From contig OY997590.1 in NCBI GenBank assembly GCA_963921825.1, forward strand, positions 60,750,012-60,814,011: a DNA stretch of 64,000 bases, read 5' to 3'. The translations under genes and the position numbers were made by a program. Source of the stretch: Erodium maritimum. Lineage: Eukaryota > Streptophyta > Magnoliopsida > Geraniales > Geraniaceae. The notes beneath the pieces were generated by a model. The model was not told the origin of the DNA and ran no database searches. It worked only from the letters and a program-made list of their open reading frames with translations. This document shows positions 20,596 to 32,590 of the stretch, in pieces. Each line of letters begins with the position of its first letter. Positions within the stretch are counted from its first letter, which is position 1.

Positions 20596-22885
20596 TACTA
20601 GCATCCACACTAATATCTATTCGGGGTCTGATCGCATCGTCGATTTGTATTGTTTATAAGTTATTGACGTTGAATCTCCGCCACATAATCATGTTTGCGT
20701 CGAATCTGTAAAACTGCGTAATCGACGTCGAGGAATCTGTATATTCTGACGCTGGTCCATGTGACGAATTTGGGCCTAACTGAATCGGGGCCCAACGATT
20801 CGAGGCGCGACGAGTGGCGATTCAATAAAGTCGAAAGTTAATTTTGGCTTTAAGTATCTTAACCAAAGTTTGTTCTTCACAAATCATTTACAACTCAATC
20901 ATCAGCATTTCTTCAAGCTTCACCAGTCACTGGCGTTTCTTCAAGCATATTCGTTCAGCGGTGTTTCTCCGAGTTGTCCAACTTCGACGACGTTTCTCTG
21001 AGCTTCCTGCTCCTATAGCATTTCTCCGAGTTCTGTCCAACTTCACAGCCGCTTCTCAAAGCATCCGATTTCGGAAACATTTCTCCGAACTTCCCTCCGT
21101 CACTGCCGTTTCTTCCAACTACAAAATGTCCGGTTCAAAAAACTTCAAGTACCCATAAGGATTCCATACGTCCGGTGACGTATGTCCCCTCCAACCGTGG
21201 TTGGGGATTTGTGCGACGGCTTCTCACGTGGAGGTTATTGTTAGTGGGACTACGTCCTCGATTCGCAATATTATTCCAAGGAGATAGAGGAAAGGTTTTG
21301 GGTGCAGCAGCTAGAGGAGTGGCCAGAGGAATATGTCTTGTCGTCTACCAACCAATAGACATTTTCGACATCCCCCATGTTCAACCGCTACAATGAGAGC
21401 ACAGTTCAACATCACCCTTCTTTAGTGGGATGACGTACGCTGGCCCAACGACTTGCCAGGTCGGTTCGGCCTCAGGCTATACCGGGATGGTCGTACCTGA
21501 AGTAGAGCTTCCAAGACCAACGTATCGCATCCGTGTCCCACTACATCCATAAATAGACACCCAAGGAGAACCATCCATTCGTGGATGTGTCTACCAAAAA
21601 TGGAGTCAGACCGAGGAGACGACATTAGTATCTATATGGTTGAACAACTCTGAGAACAACGAGCATGAGGCGGATCAGATGGCTAGTACATTTTTGGAGG
21701 CCATTCGTCATGAGCTCGCCCTCGCAACGATTCAACCACCTTCGTCGGAGTGGTCAGAGAGGAACTGCATGCAACATTGGAGCACAACTAATCATAATTT
21801 GGAGATGTTTCAAGGCTGATGGTCAAAATTCAAGCACATCTACCAATCTGGTAGATCTGATGACCAAATCACGGAGGATGCGGAGAAGGACTACAAGGAG
21901 AGATATGGCTACCTGTTTTCTTGGAAGTACTTGTGGCAGTTAGTGCGAAACAAGCCTTCTTGGGAACATCATTTCGAGAACGAGTTCTCGACGACAAACG
22001 ATGATTTCATAGGGATTGACAATCGGCGCACACCGAGTACTCTCAGCCTAACCAACCCAATGTCTCAGATGGACATGTTGGCTGTCGTTGCTGAAGATGT
22101 CGAGGGTTCACGTCGAGGACCAGTCTACAGGCACCGCCTTGAGGGTCAGAATACCGCAAGCATCAGGAAGGTAAAGGGCAAGGAAAAGGTTGATGGTCAT
22201 ACCGACGCCGTATTTTCCGAAAGCTTGAGGGGCATTGAGAAGCACCACAGGGCGCAAATATAAGGTCATGAATCCCTTATGCATGAGTTCCTCTTATTTT
22301 AAGAGATGGATACCTCCTGCATGACGCCCAGGAATTTGGCAACCACCAATTTTTTTCTCCAAGGCATGGCCAAGAGAATTTCAGGATTGGTCTGATATAT
22401 TGTTCAGTGTGTTTTGATAATACCATAATGTGATCTTTGTACTCGCCCTTTTTAATACAAGTTTTTTTTTATGTTTAACGATGTTGGGAAGGTTTATCAT
22501 TTTATCACACAACACTATCAACATTGCACTACAGAATTCCAGAAACACATACAAGCGGAAAAGGAATTAGTCGATCAATTTGAGTTGATCATTTTTTTAT
22601 GTGTAATTTACATGAAAGCTGAACTTTTTTAGTCAAATGTAAATTACAACCCGTTCTTTGAATAAAAAAAGCAAAACGCTATACGTTATCTAATCAGGGT
22701 CTAATTCCCATTGTGACGAAAAATAGATTGCACTCTGACCATGGGTCTAATCTCTGTCTAATTCCCACTATTTTCCAAAAAACATTTCAATTGGACCGGG
22801 ATTAAATCGATTCGGTCTGATCCCAATGTGGTTGGTCTAATTAACACAGATTTGCGTGTTTCGTAATTGTGGGTGTTAGCTAGTA
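20596..22885 (+). mobile_element. Degraded PIF/Harbinger-like element carrying only ORF1
   Basis: The candidate is delimited by weak inverted ends: TACTAGCATCCACAC (20596-20610) against the reverse complement of GTGGGTGTTAGCTAGTA (22869-22885). Subterminal ggtctaattcc/ggtctgatc-like repeats occur near 22690-22850 and 20627. The interior holds an ORF1-like pseudogene (21553-22263) but no DDE transposase. A 3-bp TSD of the TTA/TAA type was not found, so the boundaries and superfamily are provisional; the ORF1 homology is the firm part. Confidence 0.45.
21553..22263 (+). pseudogene. Myb/SANT-like ORF1 protein of PIF/Harbinger type
   Basis: One frame reads KWSQTEETTLVSIWLNNS, EWSERNCMQHWSTTNHNLE, then after a TGA stop (21817-21819) YQSGRSDDQITEDAEKDY and WKYLWQLVRNKPSWEHHFEN, followed by a Lys-rich VKGKEKVDG tail. 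The spacing of the Trp residues (W..EE..LVS.WLN, then HW, then W.L...P.W) is that of the trihelix/Myb-like ORF1 proteins encoded by PIF/Harbinger and Pong elements and their domesticated relatives, which act with the transposase in DNA binding. The single in-frame TGA falls at a conserved position. Upstream sequence (20850-21550) is broken. Confidence 0.7.
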
Positions 22886-24546
22886 AAATTTAATAGGAAT
22901 AATTACATTCCTGTAAAAAATAAAAATGAACAATTACAAATTAGTATTAGTAAAATGTAAATGAAATCGTTCCTTTAAGCTTCTGCGCCTCCTTCCGTCC
23001 TTTGTCGATGTAACTTTGACGTCGGTCTTCTCCTAAATCCAACTGCTCGCCATCCTAGACGCCACTGATCTTACTTGACCAGCGTCGTCATTATGCCCGG
23101 TCCTATATGTCGAGTCTTGATGATCTTGTAATACCGTCACTGATGCGCAACTTCCCACACACGTTACTCCACCCGTGTCATGTCGTTGGCCCCACATCGA
23201 GGGTTTATAAAGACAATCCGACCAAAGAATAAGAGACACCGTCTACTTCTTCCCTCGCATGTTCACAGTCAACATCACCTGTGGCTACTCCTCCTCCCTC
23301 CACTCCGTCGGTCTTGTCCATGACTTCCCCCGTCATACCACTATTGGGTACAATTGAACGGGTATCCATGATGCCCACCGTCATCGCATTCGAGGCGTGT
23401 CGGCCTGATGCAACGAGATACCCTAGTTCTTTCGAGATCAATCCTAAGATCTCATGCATATACCCATCTCTCTACCATTGCCTCAACCGGACATATCTAC
23501 CGCTCGTGATACTACACATGAACTTGTCTGCCCCTTTTAATGGGGAGGAAGAACCGGGGCATCATTCTTTGCTCTCGGCATGATAACGACTCCAAGTTGA
23601 GGAGCTCAGTCTGGCCACCATACACGGTCAACCGCCTTGCTAGTTGAGGACACCCATTTAAGGACCCCACTAAGATTCTCTTTCAGGAGGGACGACATGG
23701 GATCAGAGCCACCTCTCTCCTAGTCCAAGTAGGGAACGTCCGACGTGGGCCATCCCTACTGGTACGTGCTGCTCCTTACAGGGAAGGAATGTTGAGGGCT
23801 TTCCGGCTACTTCCTTAGAAGACCAAGCTATGCTTTTCCGTCTCGATGGGTCAGAGGACCGAAATCACTACCCAAGATCTTCTACCTACCAAATTATCAT
23901 GTAATCGGTACTAGTAGCACGCGTGCCACTTCTCGGTACCATAGCCTCGAATCTTGGAGGCCACTGGACCAAGTTAAACTGGTGCAACACAAGATCTCCT
24001 ACCTAACTAGGAAGAGCTTCTTGTGTTCTCCAAGCACCTATATGTGCCAAGGGATATGGTCCCCCGACCCCGACTAGTATAAGCTTACCAAGGGATCTCT
24101 GGGGCTAGGAGTGTAGAGAAGCCTCCCCCAAGACAATGAGTGGGATATCGAGTATCGAGACTTGTTTAGGGATGCATGCTTCGCCCTACCAACTTCGGTG
24201 CAATCTCGACGGATCCTTCCCCCATTATCTGGTATTCTCCCAAGATGATCGTTATCTCCTCAAACGGTCCAAATCATTCAACGCGAGCATTTTCAGGTCG
24301 AGTAAGATAATGAGTGTTATGCGCTATAATTGAGTAGTCATCCGTGTGGAGATTATCCACGAATATTTTCCCATGATTAGTTGGGTATCTTATTATAGGG
24401 TTAGCATCTGGTACCTATGGTCATGACTCAAGTCTCATCCTTTTACTTCGTTCCTTCATGTTCCATTTTATTTCATTCTTCTATTTTTGGGTTACATTTG
24501 TATTTCTAATTTCTAGTCAATAAAATTTTCTATATGCTCAAAAAAA
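22886..24546 (+). other. Decayed sequence ending in A-rich tail
   Basis: No domain is recognised. A 100-codon frame at 23281-23583 begins MATPPPSTPSVLSM, resembling the Pro/Ser-rich 5' frames of the window's retroposons. The segment ends with tcaataaaattttctatatg and an A run at about 24539-24546, so a plus-strand retroposon is likely. The right half is not coding in any frame I can follow. Confidence 0.3.
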
Positions 24547-24679
24547 GTATCAGAAAAATTTAAATTTTATCTCATTAAAATTACATATGAATATTTTGAC
24601 GCACAATTTTTTTGAACAACATTAACTTTCTCACTTGCTTTTGTTAATTTTTTATATTAAAATGATTAAAATATTTTTT

Positions 24680-25830
24680 TCTTAGCATAGGATGAAAAAT
24701 TTATTGATACATAAATAAAAATGTCACAGACCGTACAATAGTGCAAATAAATTAACAAGATGAGATAAAAGTGTTGGTGACGGCCGAAACACTGATCCTA
24801 TAACTAAAACCCGGGAATATCTAGAAAAAGACTAGGGGTGGTTCCTTATTCGAGCTGTGCTTAGCACTATGGGTCCATGAAGCTTTCACCATCTCGACTT
24901 GAACGATGTTGTTATGTCATAATAGTCGTTCAAGGATTATTATAGGGAAAGGAAGAGACTAAGGGACATAAGGTATATGTCCCGCAAAGGTCGGGCTGTG
25001 GCTCCTCGTAGACACCCTGAGGTGCCTTAGTTGTCTCATGACGACCCATGAGGCAACTCACTATGCCTTGCTATTGTCCCAATGGGACCAATCTCCTTGA
25101 TAAACCTCAAATCCGCCCCAGCGAAGGGGCAAGACAATAGGGTATTGAGATCAGAGGGATCAGATGGGGTCCGATCCTTCTCAAGGACCTTGGGTGAATG
25201 GGCGCGCTAGCGAGGTGGACCTAGTTAGCCAGCCAGACCACTCGCCTTAAGTTTCTATACATGGTGGCACTGCAAGGAGAAACCTCCATCACACGTACAA
25301 TGATGGGGCCTGAAGATCACACCAAGTCTCATCCATGATAGGTGATGGGCAGGTTGGGTGCTGGGGTCTCTAAAGGTCGGTAGTCAGGGCTTTCGTAAGG
25401 AGGTCCTTAGTGAGCGCAGACGGTTGGTTGTCCACTCGGTTAGCATCGTTGAATGGAAGTTTCGACGATAGTCCATGGGATTGGAGTCCATGGAGTTCAT
25501 TTGGTGGGCCGGTAGGGCCACTCAAGCCTCCTTGGTGTGGCAGATTCGCAACAGGAGCATATATGGACAACGACGTCAACACCAGTAACTGCTTGGGAGG
25601 ACGAGTAGGCTTCTTCCGCGGGTGGGTTGACTTTGTAAATTCCCATCATGGGTAACGGGTCCACGTAAGGGCAGAGGAAATGATCATCATTTGACTAAGG
25701 GAGACGGAAAATGCTATGAAGGAGATGGGAAAAATTATGGAGGAAGTGGAGGCCATAGGAAGTGATGTGATGGGAGAAGGGGGAGGCGGGCCATAAAGAG
25801 GAGGAAACATGATGAACCTTAAAGGAACAT
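24680..25830 (-). other. Decayed minus-strand sequence with A-rich 3' end
   Basis: On the minus strand a Pro/Ser-rich CT-leader near 25800 leads to an end at about 24680 with atcaataaatttttc and an A-rich run. Two overlapping short frames (25582-25370 minus, 25655-25410 plus) show no domain. It faces the segment ending at 24546 tail to tail. Confidence 0.3.
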
Positions 25831-26003
25831 ATTTTTTTAATTAGTTTTTTTTTCCGTTAAAATACTGTTTTTTTAGCATACTTGAGTTCCATCTTTATTA
25901 CAAATAAAGTATGAGAAAATACAAATAAGGGTTAGACGTATTCTCATACCTCATAAGATCCGAGACGTTGACACTGAAACAACGATAGTTTCTTCTCATC
26001 TTC
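25831..26003. other. AT-rich junction
   Basis: T- and A-rich sequence lies before the first stretch alignable to other gypsy LTRs (ggtatggatgctct, near 26007). A proper LTR start (TGTAA...) is not seen, so the LTR to the right is probably truncated here. Confidence 0.4.
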
Positions 26004-26289
26004 AGGGTATGGATGCTCTTAACTTTCAATTTCACCCACTTTCCAATTAGGGTTTTGTGGATATTTGGCTTGAAGTTGAAGAACTAGCTCTTTTGGTTGT
26101 TGTTGGAGAAGAATTAGTGAAGTTTAGGTTGGGTTTGTTGTGTTCATTGAAGTTTTGATGAAACCCATTGAGGGTGTTGATGTTTGGAGGTTTTTGTTGG
26201 TCTTTTTGGAGTTGGGAGAAGCTAGAAATGGAGGTTTTGGTTTGATTTTTGTGAAATCCGAGTTGGGGAAGAAAGGGGAAGGTTCAGGA

Positions 26290-26560
26290 CTGGTTCGGCA
26301 CGGAACGAGACCCAGACCGGGCCATGTGCCGGCACGGCGAGCGGCACGGAACGGGTCAGGTACCGGCACGGTACGAGGCGCGGAACGGGCTTGAACCCGA
26401 CACGGTACCTCACACTGTCCGTGTCAGATTCTGGGCCGGTGCGTCGCGCGGTCCGTGTCTGGTACCGGGCCGGTCTGTGACACGGTCCGTGTCTGGTTCC
26501 GGCACGGTCCGTGTCTGGTTCCGGCACGGTCCGTGACACGTTTCGGACCGGATTCCGGGC
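26290..26560 (+). repeat. GC-rich palindromic cacggtccgtg cluster
   Basis: Repeated units around cacggtccgtgtctggttc (about 22-bp spacing near 26470-26530) contain the self-complementary CACGG..CCGTG. The block lies at the same LTR position as gtcacggagccgtgac repeats at 32440-32590. Overlapping open frames here are by-products. Confidence 0.75.
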
Positions 26561-27393
26561 CTGAACTGCAGAGCCAAAAACCCTTCTTCTTGAGTCCAAT
26601 TCGATTCCAAGTTCATTTCTTTAGCTCTATTTCTGTTCCTAGAGGACTGTTGTGTAATTTTAGTCGAAGACTTTCCCGTTGAGTTACTAATTTTGGTATT
26701 ATTATGGTCCAAAACCGTGGAACAAAGCTCGGAGAAGAGACGAGGATTTGGACCCGTGAGCAGTCGACGAGGAGGCTAGACGAACTTCTGCAGCAGAGAG
26801 TTTTAGAGGAAGACCACAAGGTAGGGGAAATACTAAACTCCTCGTGTACTTCAATACTTAGTCTGCTATTAGGTTAATAAAACCGGAAAGGTTTAGTTGC
26901 ATATAGGGATCACTAGAATAAACGATTCTCAATTATTAATAACCGGAAGTGTCTAGTATGCATGCTTAGGATGTGAATAACTAGTATAACTCGCTTTCAA
27001 TACTTGGGGAATTGCTTTACTGGTAGAAAGGATGAGATGAGCCATAGGATTGGTTGTGGTTGTTTCACATGCTTTCTTGCTTAGTCTTTAGTATAAAGTA
27101 AGAGTCTAACAAAACTAGATCAACTGTATGCTTGGATGATTGCATGACTGAATGAATGCTTGAAGGTCTGAGTGAATGATTGAGTGTAATTGTTTGTTCT
27201 AATCGATACGATTGGGTGTGTGGTAGACCGATGGATCGAGAGTGGTAAGTATAATGGTAAGTGTAAAGGTATATGGATCTCTTGGTGTGTGGTGATGAAA
27301 TTGGGATTTGCTAAGCTTGGTTGTTTGATGTGTTGATATGTTATCTCTCTTGTTCGTGTTCTTATGATGTTTAGTTGTTCGGTATGATACTTA

Positions 27394-27397
<4 letters not shown>

Positions 27398-27435
<38 letters not shown>
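27398..27435. repeat. 38-base G homopolymer
   Basis: An uninterrupted run of 38 G lies within the gypsy LTR. The equivalent place in the LTR at 30460-33523 holds 16 C on the opposite strand (31558-31573), and other copies have only a short accccacaccgg. It is either strong slippage-driven expansion or partly a sequencing/assembly artefact. Confidence 0.9.
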
Positions 27436-27436
<1 letters not shown>

Positions 27437-27461
27437 AATCCGGTAGTATCATAGCCATGGG

Positions 27462-27610
27462 ACATTGACTGTTGGACCCTGCGGGACATTGATTGTTGGA
27501 CCCTGCGGGGCAATGATTATTGGACCATGCGGGGCATTGGTCACTGGACCCTGTGGGGCATTGGTGGTGGACCCCGCGGGGCAAGTGGATGGTTTACCCT
27601 GCGGGGAATG
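27462..27610 (+). repeat. 24-bp minisatellite, about 6 units
   Basis: Units are built on gttggaccctgcggggcatt. The reverse complement (around ccccgcagggtccaataatc) is repeated in the gypsy LTRs at about 41908-42030 and 51326-51385, so the array is a family feature that varies in copy number. Confidence 0.85.
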
Positions 27611-28046
27611 GTTACATGTTATTTCACCCCGGGTGTATGCGTCCTGCGGGAGCATACCCGGAAGTTTACCCTGTTTTGCCCCGATGATCTATGCCCCGAT
27701 GACAAGTGATCCTTTGAGGACGTTTCAGGGGGTACCGACGATATGTGTTCCCTTGAGGACGCTTCCAATAACCCGATGATATGTGTCTTCTCTGGATTGA
27801 GGGGAAATCCGATATGATACAAGATTATTGTAGATCGGAGTGTCGAGGCTTAACTTTCCGTTATGTTATTTAGTTGTCCTTCCCTTACTTCTCTGTAGTA
27901 ATTTTAATTACCTTAAAGCGTTAAATATTCGTTCGTCCCTCTACTTGATTTTTTTCTCTTGAATTAGGCAAGTTATTGGAATTCGAGTTAATTTTGTTAT
28001 TCGTATTCATTAAAGATGTTAACCGCTGTTTTACTATTTTCCCTAC

Positions 28047-28089
28047 TGAGCGTAAGCTCACCCCTATTTGTTTATTTATTGTTTGTACA
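28047..28089 (+). promoter_or_regulatory. Conserved TGAGC palindrome plus 3' splice-site-like CAG
   Basis: The palindrome TGAGCGTAAGCTCA (28047-28060) is followed by cccctatttg, a T-rich tract and gtacag|g. The same order occurs in all seven gypsy LTR copies. The T-rich tract plus CAG resembles a plant 3' splice site; function is inferred only. Confidence 0.5.
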
Positions 28090-28362
28090 GGCGTACTTGA
28101 TGTCTAGTGGATTCGAGGCTTGGGAGCTTCTAGATGTTTTGAGGGTTATATTAGAGACGTGGTGGTCTATGTTGTTGAACCTCATTTATTTCATACTTCA
28201 TGTTGAGCTTTGACTCTTTATTTGAGATCTTGGATCAGTTTATTTGAGAAACCAATTGGTACCCATTTGAGCTTTTAAAGGATTTATGATTGTTTTACTA
28301 TTTTCCGTTGTCAACTCAAGTCATGTCTCGAGTCCGGCCAAAACTGGATTTGGGGCGTGACA

Positions 28363-28850
28363 TCAGCGGACAACACCGCAAGCGAGAAAGACAGTTCCGG
28401 TGAGTAATACACACCCGAACATAGAAACCTTTAAAATGATACTGAATGAAAACAGCTGAAAGGCACAAAGGCCTAAACACTCACCAACGAACAACATCTT
28501 AAATTGGGGAGTCCTAAACATAATAGTATAAGGAACCAGGTGCATATCAAACAACAATCGTCGAAGGGAAAAAGTGGGGACTCAAAACTTAAGCTGAAGA
28601 TACAGGTATACCAGTATCAGTACCACAGCGAACCGCTAGACCCACGACGATCAACACCCGAGAGAATGAAAAAATGCGTCTCACGCCCAAATTTGAAGTG
28701 AGACATCAGGAAACCAGACGCACCACCAAAAGCATGAAGAGAAGCTCCACAACGATCCAAATCCGGTAGGATGAAGAAACGTGTCCCATGGCCAGAGCTG
28801 GAACTAAACACCTCCAATAACCCAAAATATACTCCACCGACGAAACCGCG
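28363..28850 (-). other. Decayed repeat-bearing sequence, left part
   Basis: The minus-strand peptide shows diverged repeats such as GHGTRFFILPDLDRCGASL and GRETHFFILSGVDRRGSS. The same pattern resumes at 33690-33950 beyond the solo LTR (GTRFYTLMGVDRCGSS). It looks like the 5' part of a minus-strand retroposon with about 100-bp internal repeats. It is interrupted by the LTR at 28851. Confidence 0.45.
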
Positions 28851-29134
28851 TGTCACGCCCCAAATCCGGTTTTGACCGGACTCGAGACGTGAATTTAAAA
28901 TAAGAAATAAATAAAGCAATTTAAAACAAAAAGAGTTTCTAATAATAGTTTAAAAGCTCTAAGTAACCTCATGAGTCAACAGCTCAGTAAAAGCCACAAA
29001 ATAAATAAGTTTAACGGCAACTTAAACAATATGTCTCTAGACAACTAGACAAGACCCTCGCTAGCTCCCAAGCGTCGAAAATCCCGTTAGCACAAATCCC
29101 GCTCAAGACTTGTACAACAACAAGGTAAAGGGAG

Positions 29135-29148
29135 TGAGATTTCGCTCA
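29135..29148 (-). promoter_or_regulatory. Diverged copy of LTR palindrome
   Basis: The plus strand reads tgagatttcgctca, the most decayed of the seven copies. The downstream site reads gtacaag in place of CAG. Confidence 0.4.
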
Positions 29149-29394
29149 GTAGGAAAAGTAGTTAAGGTGATGAGTATCCTCTCAGCACCACGAGTAACCG
29201 TCCAATTAGGGCATACTAGCACAACACACAACTAAAACACAAAACGGACTTTCATAACCACAATCCTCAATTCCAAGATTATAACCACTCTCACCAACGT
29301 AATTACACGACCACTATCACACCACACTCACATCACTTAATCAAGTATCAAGCATACAACATACAATAAAATAAGCACACGTCTCGTACCGCAA

Positions 29395-29760
29395 TCCCCG
29401 ACTCCGCCGGTTGTCCACAGCCCGACTCTACCATATCACACCAGAACACACAGCATTGGCCTAGATATCTTCCCGGAAATCCTTCGGGGCACAATCATAA
29501 TACATCGTACCGGAATACAGCATCGGCCTAGATGTCTTCCCAGAAATCCGCCGGGCATAAACACGACACCTAGTGCCAAATCACAAACCGTCAGCCTAGA
29601 TGACCTACACCGGCATACCCCCTCGATATAGGCATCATACTAGAATAACACATCGGGGGATCGCACATACGTGGGACCACACCGTCGGCCTAAGTACTAC
29701 CCTACACCAGCGTACCCCCTCGGTGTAGGTACTATACCATAATACAACTCCTCTTGGAAC
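29395..29760 (-). repeat. Imperfect tandem repeats in outer solo LTR
   Basis: Blocks of ggcctagatgtcttccc and ccggaaatcc with caccgg-type units recur at about 75-bp spacing. They match the position and sequence style of the array at 40670-40890 in another LTR copy. Confidence 0.65.
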
Positions 29761-31230
29761 ACACATCAAGATAATATCACGCATCATAATGCCATAGCTC
29801 AACCACGGTATACCAACCGAGTCAACTTACCACAACACAACACCTCGGTCTATGAATAACTCGACCATGTTATTTCCATCACCCAACTCCACTTCTTCTT
29901 CACAAATCAACATTTAAACCTTCCAACACCCAAAACCCATTAGTTCAAGTCATCTCTACTCAAACCCACAACATCAATTTCATCAAATGAGGAAATAAAG
30001 TATACCAACCTCTAGGAAATGAAGAGATAAAGAAGATGAAGTAAATTTGAGAAGATTTGGTGTAGAATTGCCCAAAAAAGAGCTCCCTTTCTCTTGCTTC
30101 TTCTTCAAGCTTCAAGGAGCTTCAATGGAGTTTTTGCACTCTCTCTCTTCTAGCAATAGTGGTCGGAAAAACATGGAAGAAATGCTGAAATTTTTGCCCC
30201 ATGTGGTCTTATCCTCTAAGTGTAAAAGTCCCTTTCGTCCTTTAACCTATCTCTCTCTATTTTGTCCATATGTGGGGACCATTTGGTCTTTTAACCCACA
30301 TTTCTTCCACTCCAAGCTAACATGGACATATGTCCATGTGGGGACCACTCCTACCCCAAAATATCTCAGCTCTTATAATTTTAATCGTTAATAATCCAAA
30401 ATCGACCTAGTTTGACCCGGGTTTGACTTTTTCACAAAAGGTGTCATTTGAAAGGAAATTGTCACGCCCCAAATCCGGAGTTGACCGGACTCGAGACGTG
30501 ACCTGAGTTGAAATAAATAGAAGTCATAAACAATTAATAAACCTTAAAATTCTCACAAAAGTTCCATCAATGGATATATATAAAAACAAGTAGTTCAAAT
30601 CCTCGTGAGTCACAGCTCAACGTAAATAGTAAGATAAAGGATGTTCAATACACAAGACCAACATAACTCTACTAAAAACCCCAAGAAGTCCAAAAGCTCC
30701 TGAGCCTCGAACTCACTAGACATCCGGCACACCTGTAACACAGTTGGAAACCAAAGGGGATGAGTTTACGCTCAGTAGGAAAAACCTTAATAACTCGACC
30801 CTTAGGTCAATTAGTTAACTGTTTACAACGGTAACTCGAGTCGAAGTTTAATACAATTAACAAGACAATAATAATGAAACAGGAATAATTACGATAAGAC
30901 GATATTCTCAAGGTAACAATGCATAAGGAATTTCATAAGAATTACTTTAACAAACCAATAAGATTAAAAATGGAAGCAATAAATATCCTGCCAACCACTT
31001 GCTTTCTCTAGCCTCCGATCGATGGATAAATTCTGGGATCACCTCGGTTTCCATGTTCCAATCCACCAGAGTATCCATGTCATATCAGATTTTCCCTCGG
31101 TCCAGAGGAGGTACATGCATCGGGGCACGGAAAACCATTCGGATATGCCTCCAAAGGACCATAAATCATAGGGAGCCAAGTAGTGCTCCCGTGGGATACA
31201 CCACTTAGGTGAAACCTCAATAACCCTAAC

Positions 31231-31505
31231 CAATATCCCGTAGGATCTGCCGAGCCCTCTGGCCCCAATAATCAATGAATATCCCGTACGATCTGCCGAG
31301 CAATAAGCTCCTCACGTCACTCAATATCCTGTAGGATCTGCCGAGCCCTCTGGCTCCGATAATCAATCAATATCCCGTAGGATCTGCTGAGCTCTCAGGC
31401 TCACATAATCAATCAATATCCTGTAGGATCTGCCGAGCTCTCAGGCTCTAATAATCAATCAATATCATGTAGGATCTGCCGAGCTCTCAGGCTCCTCACA
31501 TCACT
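31231..31505 (-). repeat. 46-bp minisatellite, 6 units
   Basis: Units begin caatatcccgtaggatctgc and recur at 31231, 31277, 31322, 31368, 31414 and 31460. The array lies in the inner gypsy solo LTR, just before the C16 run. Confidence 0.88.
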
Positions 31506-32439
31506 CATTGTCCCGCTATATCTATCCAACTTCAACCATCACAACGGCACCGGATTACCCCCCCCCCCCCCCCGGTGTAGTATCGAACCAAACATACATT
31601 CAAACATACATCTTAAGAATAAAGATAAAGGAACTAACATTAACATTCAATCATAAATCAATACTCATCCCGGCACACGTTCATCACAAAGAAGGCATCC
31701 AATATCATTCCACACTTACCGTATACTTACCTGTCACGAATCATCGTTACATCGATCACCTGATTGTACTGCTTGGCACACCCAGTCATACTCGATCATC
31801 CGTTCAATCAACAATTAATCACCACTCAAGTAATCAATGATCATTCAAGCATTCAAGTAAAACTAAGAACAATCAAGCATGCATTCGATCTAGTTCCATT
31901 AGACTCTTGGATATCCTAATACTAGCAACCAAGCATGTGAACCTAGCACACAACTAATCCGAGAGCTCTTCATAGCCTCTCTACCAGTAAATCAATTCCC
32001 AAGTATTGAAAGCAAGCTTCACTAATAGTCATCATCCTAAACATGCATACTAGACTCATCCATTTATTAGTAATTGAAAGACGGTTATTCTAGTTATTCG
32101 CATCCTATAGGCAATTCTAGGACCTTTCCATTTTTATTATCCTAACATGCATACTAAGAGTTATTTAATCGAGAAGTTAAGATTTTCCCTACCTCGTGGT
32201 CTTCCTCTCAACACTCTGTTGTCACAAGCGATGGTCACCACACCGTCCTTCACACGGGTGCCGGCAAGGTCTACTTTCTTCAAGGTCTTCGTTCTTCAAG
32301 GTCTTGTGGTCTTTGAACACAAAACAAAACTCTAATTAGACTCCACTTGACAGTAACAAAAGGTTCCCAAAACCCCTCCAAAGTTCAGCTCCAAACCAAG
32401 ATCACAACGGGGGGAAAACCCTCAAAAAAACCTCTGAAC

Positions 32440-32590
32440 TGGTCGGTCACGGACACGGTCACGGAGCCGTGACACCGACCCTCACCGAAGACGTCACGGA
32501 GCCGTGACGTGTGCTGTCACGGTGTCCCTCAAGGAGCCGTGACATCACCCGTCACGGGATCCGTCACGGATCTGTGACGCTCCTGGGCAG
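32440..32590 (-). repeat. Palindromic gtcacggagccgtgac cluster
   Basis: Two exact copies of the palindrome gtcacggagccgtgac and several variants (ggagccgtgac, gtcacggatctgtgac) lie within 150 bp. They are at the position equivalent to the cacggtccgtg cluster at 26290-26560. Hairpin formation is likely; function is unknown. Confidence 0.75.

Larger units (their letters stand above)
26004..28362 (+). repeat. Gypsy LTR, 5' truncated
   Basis: It ends GGATTTGGGGCGTGACA at 28362, the 3' terminus shared by all gypsy LTRs here. No PBS follows (tcagcggacaac), so it is a solo or 3' LTR. Reversed, it aligns block by block with 30460-33523: a palindromic CACGG cluster, a taggggaaatac block, a poly-G site and a TGAGCG motif. 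The first 500-600 bases present in the other copies are missing. No TSD could be matched. Confidence 0.8.

Noticed and set aside
20596-22885. Treating TACTAGC ends as confirmed terminal inverted repeats
   Set aside because: The match is short and gapped and no credible target duplication flanks it, so it is kept only as a provisional boundary.
26124-26712. Several overlapping Arg/Gly/Pro-rich frames on both strands
   Set aside because: They arise from the GC-rich palindromic repeats, which lack stop codons in many frames.
27120-27584. Frame with a long proline run
   Set aside because: The proline run is a translation of the G38 homopolymer in a gypsy LTR.
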